DNA from: Telopea speciosissima
Taxonomy: Eukaryota; Streptophyta; Magnoliopsida; Proteales; Proteaceae
Reading direction: 5' to 3'
Assembly: GCF_018873765.1 (NCBI RefSeq)
Contig: NC_057920.1
Coordinates: 10,491,307-10,555,306 of the forward strand
Length of the DNA: 64,000 nt
The translations under genes were made by a program, and so were the position numbers. Positions 1 through 9,200 of this stretch are shown here, one piece after another (the first letter of the stretch is position 1; every line of letters starts with the position of its first letter). The notes beneath the pieces are model-generated. The model saw only the letters and a list, made by a program, of their open reading frames with translations. It ran no database searches and was not told the DNA's origin.

Positions 1-405
1 GTCATTCATTTTTATAATTTCATAATCTTAGGTACCCTTAATATTAATTATTGTTTTTAATTAGTAGCAAATCTTTCAGTTACCTATTCTACCCTTCATT
101 CTTATCTAAAATTCCATTCTTCACATCTTAATCTTTATGTCATTCTTTCTTATAATCTCATAATCTTAGGTACCCTTAGTATTAATTACTATTTTTAATT
201 AATATTAATATTAATAATATTTATTATTTAATAAAGCAAATCTTTCAATGCCATTTTTATCCTTCATTCTTATCTAAAATTTCAATTCTCTATTCTTAAT
301 CTGTAGGTCATTCCTTTTTATAATTTCTTAATCTTGGGTACCCTTAGTATTAATAATTATTTGTAATTAATAATATTTATTATTATTTAAATTTAAAAAT
401 AGCCA
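1..405. repeat. AT-rich tandem repeat, three copies
   Basis: Three consecutive units begin with GTCATTC at 1, 139 and 307. Each continues with a block reading ATAATCTTAGGTACCCTTA (the third copy has TTGGG for TTAGG). The first unit is about 138 bp; the second is about 168 bp because of an inserted ATTAATATT-rich stretch; the third fades near 405. The array runs off the left edge of the window, so total copy number is unknown. No coding content is visible. Confidence 0.85.
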
Positions 406-938
406 TTTTTATGTTTGTTTTTAATTAAAATTCATAATTGAAAAATTGAAAAAAAAAAAATGGGAGAAAAAATATATCTAAAACTATATCTAACTATATC
501 TATCTCTCTATCTCTCTATCACTGTTTACAACGTAACAAAGATATACAAGTGCATATATTATTGAGTAAATTCTGATTTCATTAGTTTCACTCTCTAATA
601 TCTCTACTTAGAATCCACGTATGGTCACATGTACATTCTTACTAGTATAAGTAAAATTGGAATAAATTGGAGTTTTCTATCAGGTGTGAAGGGAAGCCAA
701 GGGTCTTCCCAAAAACAGGGTAGGTGCATCATTTCCTATAAGGAAAAGGGTTCTCCATGACACCAGGAGGATGCGAGGGGGGGGGATCTCTCATACCACA
801 TCAATGATGGCGTAGAGAACAATATCATTCACATTGGCCCACATGGTCAACGTACGAAAGGGAGGAGAATAAAATAATCTCATGTGAGAGGATGGTAAAC
901 ACTGCCGTTTGGAAATTTTTTTTCTCCAAATTTTAAGA
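406..938. other. Intergenic DNA, nothing recognised
   Basis: AT-rich sequence with an A-run near 451-460 and short ATCTAT/CTCT repeats around 480-520. A G-run lies near 777-785. No open frame of coding character and no inverted repeat was seen. Confidence 0.5.
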
Positions 939-947
939 TACCTTTAA

Positions 948-1103
948 GGAGAAAAGTTCTTTGTGGGAGAGTGTACCACCTATGCTCAAACACAGAGGGT
1001 GGGAGACATGACCGTCTTACCCCATGAAAGACGGAAATCCGGCCTCATATGATGCCAACGTGTACACACAAGGGCCACGCTCCCCCACAAAGAACATCGA
1101 CCT
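948..1103. mobile_element. Fold-back Mutator-like MITE with 9-bp TSD
   Basis: The left arm contains GTTCTTTGTGGGAGAG and the right arm its reverse complement GCTCCCCCACAAAGAAC. The element is flanked by a perfect 9-bp direct repeat TACCTTTAA at 939-947 and 1104-1112. A TSD of 9 bp with long inverted ends is typical of Mutator-like (MULE-type) miniature elements. At 156 bp it has no coding capacity. Confidence 0.8.
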
Positions 1104-1112
1104 TACCTTTAA

Positions 1113-1919
1113 TAATTGCATCTCTCCTAACTAACCCAATCTCAAGAAATGTAGATTTTTTAACATCCAAGATAGAAGAGAATGGAAAGTATTTTGCTTT
1201 CATAATCCTTGCCCTGTAAAGAATATGGATCTGATCTAAGGCTCAATGCCTACTTTGTAAGGTCTTTATTGAAGAGTGGAAATCCCTACATGAGAGTGCA
1301 CCATCATGCTTATACACCTAGTGAGCTGGTCTCAACTCACCCAAGCTAATTCTTTCTCATAATCTGATTGCCCCAACCAGAACACTCTGTGTCTCTTGTT
1401 TAACTCATTACAAAGACTTTTGGGCAATAGAGAGTACCTCATGGCATGGCTTGCAATAACACTAGCCACAATTTTAAGCAGCACCCCTCCGGCCCCTCTC
1501 CCAACTAGGCATAGCAATTTCCCTCTCCATCCTTCACTTTTTTTGCTACCCTTTACATGACACTAGAAATATAACAAGAAGAAGTGGTTTTAGTAATAAT
1601 CTAGGCATATCATATGCAACAAAAACATTGATGATCGTAGATGAAGCTAATATGGTTAAAACTGTGACTAATAATCCTTATATTTGGAAGCTTATTGGGC
1701 GCCGCCAGCTATTGTTTGGTCGTAAGACACAGGAGGTCTGGTGTTCGACTCTTCGTCCTTCCCACCTTATCCCAACCACTCCCCCTACCTATGGACCCCC
1801 GGTTTGTAGGCTCTAGTTGATGACTGGGTAGTCAATGACCAAAAAACAAAATCGTTATATTTTGTAGAAACCTGTAAATTGACCATTAATATATACCACA
1901 TCCTTGCCGATTGTGAACT
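1113..1919. other. Intergenic DNA with a possible SINE head
   Basis: Mostly featureless. Near 1713-1757 the motifs TGGTCGTAAGACACAGGAGG and GGTGTTCGACTC resemble polymerase III box A and box B with tRNA-like spacing, which could be the head of a degenerate tRNA-derived SINE. No tRNA cloverleaf was recognised and no TSD was found, so this is weak. Confidence 0.3.
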
Positions 1920-1928
1920 CTATTGTTC

Positions 1929-2126
1929 GGTTTTTAATCCTCTCCAATTACTAAAAGTGTGCAATGCAGTAGTGCTAGGTGGAGATGTCGACACCTGGTA
2001 GCTCGGACATCCAACGGTGGATGTCAATGAGCTCGGACCGTTGGATGCCCGAGCTGCTTGGTGTTGACATCTCCACCTAGCACTGTCGCACTACACACTT
2101 TTAGGAATTGGAGAGGATTATTTCCC
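1929..2126. mobile_element. Fold-back Mutator-like MITE, family A copy 1
   Basis: Nearly the whole 198-bp element is one imperfect hairpin: the left arm AATCCTCTCCAATTACTAAA pairs with TTTAGGAATTGGAGAGGATT at the right. The arms continue inward through CTAGGTGGAGATGTC to a loop near CATCCAACGGTGG. A perfect 9-bp TSD CTATTGTTC lies at 1920-1928 and 2127-2135. Related copies, also with 9 to 10-bp TSDs, lie at 58064-58256 and 62902-63124. Confidence 0.9.
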
Positions 2127-2135
2127 CTATTGTTC

Positions 2136-2582
2136 AGGTGATTTGAAATGAGTCTGACTTCATTGCATGTATGTGCAGTGCTAGGGGCTGGCATCTGTCC
2201 CACCTAGTGCCATTAAAGAGGTGAATAACGACATTTGTGGAAGTAAAAAGGACAGATGTTAGCTCCTAATTGTGTGTATAAGTGATCCGGATTCATCTGA
2301 AACTACTTGGAAGTGCTTGTAATCCAAAATCTTTGCCAAATTTAAAGCGAGGAAAGCGTCATGTGGATAATTTGGCAAATTACAAGAAATGGAAAAAGGT
2401 TCTTTGAGCCATTGGCGTAGGGTACACTAGCATCCATGTGTCTATCTCTCTCCTCAAAACATGAAATAACTTTGCTGCCCTCCCATGCATGATACCATTT
2501 TGACACACCTCATTGGTGTGTTTCTCTATGCTACTTGCTTAGAGTATCCTCTCCCATAAAAAATACATTAACTTAAGGGAGA
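2136..2582. other. Intergenic DNA, nothing recognised
   Basis: Unique-looking AT-rich sequence with no ORF of coding character, no tandem repeat and no inverted repeat that I could see. Confidence 0.5.
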
Positions 2583-2711
2583 ATGTTCTCTGTGCCGCAG
2601 CGCAGGTTGGGCCCAAGCATATGGGCAGCCTGTGCAGGGGGGCAGGGTGGTCATTGCGCCCACCCCCATGTGCCTGGGCGCAACCTACGCTGCGGCACGC
2701 ACAGAGAACAT
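2583..2711. mobile_element. GC-rich fold-back element
   Basis: The left arm ATGTTCTCTGTGCCGCAGCG pairs with the right arm CGCTGCGGCACGCACAGAG followed by AACAT, with TTGGGCCCA / TGGGCGCAA further in. The 129-bp hairpin is far more GC-rich than its surroundings, which creates open frames with no protein meaning. No clear TSD was seen. Distant relatives may be the GC-rich pieces near 29865-29965 and 42705-42765. Confidence 0.65.
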
Positions 2712-3420
2712 AAATACTATTTGGGCCTCTGGTTGCTTGCCTATGGTCGAGGAGGACTGGACTTACTTACACCCCCCTCCAAAAAAAAGATTGGACTCAT
2801 CTAGCTACCACCGTAAATCATCCAACTACACACTTCAATAAGGGTTTTAGGTATGAGACTGTTTAAATGACAACTCTATAGGAGTATTTAGAACTTGTAA
2901 CCTTTTTTTTATTGTTACTAAAAGTTCTTTAAGTTCCGAGTGAAAAAGTCTTTTAAATAATTTGAAAGTGACTTATCAAAAATTATTTGTCTTTGCATAG
3001 TTTCGAGTATATTTATGAAATGACAAAATAAATGTACTATTATTGAAAAAAATATATGCTATATTAAAAGGGCAAAAGTAAAGTTACAAGAAAAAATTCC
3101 TTTATGTATCGTACTCAACCATTGATTCGTATCCACAGTTCAAGAAATTGGAATTGGATCAAGGATTTTAAATTCAAAATTGGGGGCAGAATCAGTCCTA
3201 TTGATTCCGATCAAGATTGGATCAAAATTGACCAAAATTAGTCCCAAAACCCCTAGAATCAACTGCTTCAAAACATCTAGAATTGAGATAGGTCACGATT
3301 GAGACTGATTCCAATTTTAGAAACAATGACTTGGATTGGTCAAATCGACCAAAATCAAGCCTGGTTCTTAACAATTCAAATCCGTCAATTAGATTTGTTC
3401 TAAGTTTCATACCAATTAGT
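2712..3420. other. Intergenic DNA with a degenerate GATC/ATTG-rich repeat
   Basis: About 2840-3100 is plain AT-rich DNA. About 3120-3410 is built of variations on GATTGGATCAAAATTGACC and its complement, a style that recurs near 34905-35130, 52260-52390 and 59090-59450. This looks like a dispersed, internally repetitive element; its boundaries are unclear. A C-run followed by an A-run lies at 2772-2788. Confidence 0.4.
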
Positions 3421-5870
3421 GGTTATGGATGTGTGCCTCACGACACAAAATTGTAAGAAGGGAGAGCTTATTTGCCCTAGGTTAAGGTGGTGGAGCTTAA
3501 AAGGAAATACTTTGAAATCATTATTGATGAAGTGGCCAACAAAGGAAAGTGGGATTTTGAGGAAGACACTAATATGATGTGGAGTGAAATGACTACTTGT
3601 ATTAAGAAGGTTGCTAAAAATGTTCTAGGCGAATTGAAAGGAAAACGTCACTCTTCTAGAGAGACTTGGTGGTGGGATGATAAGGTTAAAAGAGACATTA
3701 AAACTAAGAAAGTCAATTTTAAATCATGACGAAGCACTAAGGGTGTAGAAGATCTACAAAGGTATAAATTTGCCAAAAATAAAACTAAGAAGATAATGAG
3801 AAAAGAAAGAGAGAAGGTATGAAGATCTTTATCGCAATATGAGCATAAAGGAAGGAGAAAAAGTTATTTATAAGATAACAAATGTGAGGGAAAGAAATAG
3901 TAGAAATCTTGACCAAGTTAGATGTATTAAAAGTGAAGATGGTGAAATACTAATAAAAATAAGGACATTAAGAAGAGATAAGAAGGTTATTTTTGTAGCC
4001 TACTAAATGAAGATACTTCGAGTAGTAGCGTTTTGGAAGACTGCATTATCTGTCAAAACACCACATGTTGTAGATATTTATGAAAAATTAGGACGTTTGA
4101 AATAAAAGAAGCTTTAAGGAGGATGAAAGTAGGCAAGGCACGAGGCCCATATGAGGTCCCAATAGAATTTTGGAAGAACTTAGGAATCTATAGTTTATAT
4201 TGGCTAATCAAACTGTTTAATAAGATTATGATAGGGGTGCAAGTTTGGACCTGTCGGCCTAAACCCGCCCTGAGCCAGAACAGGACCTGGGCTGAGATAT
4301 TTGGCCCTGAGGGGCGGGTCAGGGCTGAAAATTTCTGGCCCTGAGTCAGGGTCGGATCGGGTCGGGTTAGGGTTGAGGCTTCGGGCTAAGCTTGGCGGCC
4401 CAGCCCGACCCTGATTTAAGTTATACTATGAAATATATATTGATATAATATATACATTATAAACTTTAAACGTCACCCACATTTTTTATATAATATATTA
4501 TATATGAAGATAATAAGTGATATAATACCTTTTATTATAGTGTTATTTTATGTAAAATTGATAATGTTATCCTCGGCCCATTCCAGCCCATGCATTTCTT
4601 TCCCCCTCCCCATGATCAAGGCCAATCAGGGTCAGCCCGGCCCGACCCTGAGGGCGGGTCAGGGTTGGATTTTTCTGGCCCTGAGTCAGTGTCGTGTCGG
4701 GCCTGGGCCCAGTTAAGGGGACATAGGATTGGGCTAGGGTTCTATAAAGCCCAGTCCAACTCGACCCTATTGCAACCCTAGATTATGAGCATAAGGAAAA
4801 TGTCAAATGAATGGAGGAGAAGCATCGTGGTTCTTGTTTACATAAATAAAGGTGATATTCAGAGCTGTAATGACTATAAAGGCAAAAAACTAATGAGATA
4901 TTATGAAATTATGAGAGAGGGTTATTGAAACCCACCTGAGATAGTAAACTACTATTACAGATAACCGATTTGGTTTTATGTCAAGAAGATCCACGATAGA
5001 AGCTACTTATTTATTTAGGAGACTCATGGAAAGATTTATATATTGCAAGAAAGATCTTCATACGGTCTTTATTGACCTAGAAAAAACTTATGACATAATC
5101 CCAAAGAATTAATCTAACAAGTTATTAAAGAAGATAAGTGTTTCAAGTAAATTTGTGGATATAATTAAAGAAATGTATGATTGTGCAGTGACTAGTGTAA
5201 GAACTCTGGGGGAGTCAATGTAGTGAATTCCCAATTACAATTGAATTACATCAATGATCAACTTAATCCCTTATTTGTTTATGTTTATCATTGATGGTTC
5301 AACAAGACATTCAAGATGAAGATCCTTAGTGTATGTTACATTAAGGATCAACTTTAAATCCTTATTTGTTTACGTTTATTATTGATGATTCAACCCGAGA
5401 CATTCAAGATGAAGATCCTTGGTGTATGTTTTTTGTTGATAATATTGTGTTAATGGATGAGACAAAAATAAGAATTAACACAAAATTGGAGTTATGGAGA
5501 TCAATCTTGGAATAAAAATAATTCATGATAGGTAGAATGAAAATAGAGTAAATGGTGTAATTTTGGTTATACTAGGACGAATAATGAAGTGGTGAAAATT
5601 GATGAGAGAGACATTCTGCAACGTTATTATTTTAGGTATTTGGGTTTAACCATAAATAAAAAAGATGATGTAAAGGATGATGTTTCACATATAATTAAAA
5701 TAGGATAAATGATTTAAAGATGTGCATCAAGAGTGTTGTTTGATTGGCGTCTTCCTTTAAATTTTTTTGTTTTTTTGGATAAATATTTTATTTTAAAAAT
5801 CAAAGGACGGTTTTATAGCACAACCATCTGAATGGCTATTATGTATGATGCAAAATGTGAGCTGGATGAA
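3421..5870 (+). mobile_element. Decayed LINE (non-LTR retrotransposon), 5'-truncated
   Basis: The + strand carries scattered frames matching the connector and reverse-transcriptase regions of plant LINEs. At 3487-3729 there is an ETWWWDDKVKRDI segment. At 4120-4230 a KARGPYEVPIEFWKNLG segment and a LFNKIM segment correspond to the finger region. From about 4800 come NEWRRSIVVLVYINKGDIQ, then NRFGFMSRR, then FIDLEKTYD. Near 5400-5440 the F(A/V)D-type motif reads WCMFFVDNIVLMDET, so the catalytic YADD-like box is altered. Stops and frameshifts are frequent, so it is dead. A stretch of about 80 bp around 5265-5345 is duplicated in tandem. The element is split by the hAT insertion at 4232-4780. 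The endonuclease domain is missing. Confidence 0.85.
4232..4780. mobile_element. hAT-type MITE with perfect 8-bp TSD
   Basis: The 549-bp element starts TAGGGGTGCAAGTTTGG and ends in the reverse complement of TAGGGTTGCAATAGGG. A perfect 8-bp target-site duplication GATTATGA lies at 4224-4231 and 4781-4788, as expected for the hAT superfamily. The interior has GC-rich GGCCCTGA/GGGTCGG blocks around an AT-rich core (TATATATT near 4430-4505). It interrupts the LINE reverse-transcriptase reading just after LFNKIM, so it is younger than the LINE. No transposase is encoded. Confidence 0.92.
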
Positions 5871-6253
5871 ATAATGTATGATTTCAACCTGTTGTATCTT
5901 GAATCATATAAAACCGGACCGAAAAAACCGAAACCGAACCAAATGACATTACGTTAAATGTGATGTCATCTTCTCATTCAGGATTCAGGGAAAGAAATTC
6001 GCTTCCTGTCGTCGAGTCTCTGCTCAAAACAAAACTCTGACTGTATTCCTGTTGCTTGTTTGACATGAAAGCCCAGATTTACTTTTCTAAGCTCTGTTAT
6101 CTCCGCAAAACTGCTCTTGTAAAACCCTGTCAGTCTATTTCAGTTTTGAATGTTGTCGAAGAAGCCTGATCTTTGTTCCCTTCAGCGTTGCTTTTATCTT
6201 ACGGTTGCTGCAGCTGGTGCCACTTGATCCGGCCATTGTTTATATCTCCTTTG
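5871..6253 (+). promoter_or_regulatory. Putative promoter and 5' leader of the TOD1-like gene
   Basis: This separates the LINE remnant from the first ATG of the TOD1-like gene. A near-palindrome ATGACAT...ATGTCAT lies around 5942-5968 and could be a bZIP-type site. From about 5990 the sequence turns pyrimidine-rich and non-repetitive, as a plant 5' leader does. No convincing TATA box was found, so the transcription start is not placed. The first in-frame ATG is at 6254. Confidence 0.45.
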
Positions 6254-9200
6254 ATGTTCAACAGCGTCTCCATCTCTATCTCCGATGATGAATCAGACGA
6301 GCTCGCTGGTAAGATGCGAGTTCGACCTCGAAGGAAACGCAAGAAATTAAGGTTTCGAGGGCAGGATGATTTTTTACGCTGGATGTTTAAGAAGTTGTTG
6401 AAATGGTGGATGCTTTTGCTATTCCTGCCTGCAATTGGATTGCTCATACTCGAGGTGTCGAGAATCTCAGGAAAGCCCAATGAGGGGTCGAAATCGGGAT
6501 TTGTTGGAGAAAAGATATCGGAGGGAAACTTGAATCATCTCAATCCGACCACAAGAGTGATTAACGGGGTCAGACAACGTGAGTCGCTTCAACTCTGTTT
6601 ATCGTTACTAGGAAATTTAAACGAATTCCACCGAAGAAAGCATTTTCTCTACTTTGGCATTTTTTATATGTTGGTCCTTCAAATTTATTCGTTTGTACTT
6701 TGTCCGAGTTCCCGCTCCCTCTCAATCTATTACTGTTCGTACTTGTTTCTTCTTCTTTTGATTTAGTTGCGCTAGTATTCCGCTTAGGATCTTATCTGGG
6801 TGGCTTGAAGTTCCTGAGAACCATGATGATATTCCTCGCTCTATAAGCTCTAAATTCTGAACGGTGGTTTTTTTGGAGGTTATCTGACGCTGCCTTCGTG
6901 CTTATTGAAGATTATTTTGATTCAATATGCAGCTGGATAATCATATACACATGAATCTCACATGAAGTGACCCACTGAATGTTATTACTGACAATGACTA
7001 TCATTCAAACAGTTGTGTTTTAGTTAAGGGCATAGTTAAGTATGTAAACAGCAGCTCAGGCTCATAAAGCATATCATAAGGTAGCTTAATAATTGTCCTG
7101 CATGTACCCATGAAGTACTGTGTTCAAAGCAGCCAAAGCACCATCCTTTAGAGTAAATGATGATGGGTCTTGAAGAATATGGGTTGTACCTTTGAGTTTT
7201 GGTTGAGTCTTATCTATAATGCCCCTAGGTTTTGGGGGAATTCTCTTCTTTTGTTTTTGACCTGTGACAAGATGAAGGAAAATTAACAACCCACGTTCAG
7301 ACATTTGCAAGGAAGGTCAATGACTGCTAGTGAGGAGTGATATCATGCATATTGAAGGCTTCGGAAAAAACAAGGGCAAGACCAAAATGGCTTTGGTTGA
7401 TTAGAGAGAAAAAACATGAGTGCTTATAATTTAATTGAAGATATGGGGCCTATATAGAGTGGATTTGTGGAATAGGATTCCTAGCAAATAGGCGGGATAA
7501 CGTGCAAGATATATTAAGATTTCATTGAGAGTAATGACTCTGTAAAATCCAAGATGAAATGGGATGAGTATTCCCAAAGTAAAAGCAATAATATTTGAAT
7601 TTCTTTTTTAAAAGAATGGGGAATCAATTCCATTAAACCGCAGATACAGAAGAACTATCAAAAACAATGCATTGTGCCACACATTAGAGACATCATTTAC
7701 TACAGAAGTGTTTTAAGTTATACATTAGTTTCAGCACCTCAAAAATACATTGAATTCCCTCCAAAATATTTTTTCATTATGACACTCGTCCAAAATATAA
7801 TGAGATCCAATATATGTTCCTCTTCCAGCCAAAGGTTGGAATGTCATCAAACACCCTTGACGTTTCTCTTTCATAATACCTAAGTGATGGCGGTAGGAAC
7901 CATATCTTCCTAATATATCACCATGGACGTCAAATTGAATTCGAGGCCATAAAATTAAACCTCTTTGGTGTTTTAGGTTTACCTTTACTCCTCAAAGAGG
8001 ACAATTGAACACCTCCATATAGCTTTTTAACCTTATGCTTGATGGAAGGGTATTGAAGTTCTCATCCTTACATTTGCACATTCAATACTAATCGGTTAAT
8101 TCTAACATACTTTCTATAGGTTGTCCATGCAAAAACATTATCCAAAGAAACCACCCAACCAAAAGCTTCAACTATCCTAATCTTACAAATAGAGAAGGGC
8201 TCCACCACATATCTAATCAACCAATCTTAACAAAAGCTAACAGAAAATGCCTCTGGCGTATTCCTATGTAGAACATGAATCACTACCATCCAAATCAATG
8301 TAATATTTCCTTAGGCAATTGAGGAGGAGAATGTGTCCATGTAGCTTTCACATGATGAGCTCTTCCATGTGAGGGCATCAGTTAATCTCATAACTGCAAA
8401 GTTGAAGTCAATGCTTTGTTGGTATAAGACGAGCTCTTCTAAATGAGGAGGGTGCAGTAATAAGAGGATGGGTTTGTACTTAGTCAATGGTTAGTTTTTT
8501 GCACAAAACCACTGTTTTTTTTCTTTTGGTAATTTCCTTAAGTGTGTTTACATCACTCCAAATGTCTGCTCTTGTCATGGCGTTTCGAACTCAAAAGGTT
8601 AGGGAGGTGGCTAGTTGAACTTTGCTTTTCAAGATATATAGTAAGATGTTGATTTGTTGGTACTGCAGTGTTCTGCTTCCTCCATTCTATAGGACAGATT
8701 ATGAAAGTTATAAGTAATTCATTTAATGATTTTCTTTTTACTGGATTTGAGCAGGTTGCTTGAAGCTTCTACCTTCAGAACAACTCCAGCATCTGGATAT
8801 ACCTTCAGGCGAAGAACCAACCCTTCCTGTCAAAAGATTGGTATACAAGTCAGATATTGATTCATCTTATGTAGGAGGCAATGCTACAGTATTACAGAAA
8901 CATACAGAAGCTACACGATTCAATTTATTCACAGGGTACCAAACTCTTCATGAAAGAGAGCAAAGTTTTAAGGTTGTTATCTTCACCTTGATATTTTCAA
9001 GAAGGCCTAGAATAGTTTTTATTCTCATTGAATATGAAAGTGTCAGAGTTAACTTTCCAAGTTTTTACTACAGAACAACTCTCAGTATGATTTAAACTCT
9101 GATCTTTTATGTTCCCTGAAGTTCTATTTTAATATGCTTTTAACTGCTTCTCCGATGCTGAAATTGGTGTCAAATTTATTATATTGTTATTGTGCATAAA

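Noticed and set aside
1-405. CRISPR-like array
   Set aside because: Regular repeats are 138 to 168 bp apart with similar sequence throughout and no short repeat/unique spacer pattern; this is an AT-rich tandem repeat in a plant nuclear genome.
1713-1757. Possible tRNA gene
   Set aside because: Box A and box B-like motifs are present, but I could not fold a cloverleaf with an acceptor stem; a degenerate SINE head is more likely.
2583-2841. Two overlapping + strand frames of about 70 codons
   Set aside because: They arise from a GC-rich fold-back element; no conserved protein motif is present.
6173-6253. Upstream extension of the TOD1 first exon
   Set aside because: The frame is open but contains no ATG before 6254, and the family starts with the short acidic SISISDDE segment.
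6199-6480. Minus-strand frame opposite TOD1 exon 1
   Set aside because: It is the antisense shadow of a clearly conserved exon.
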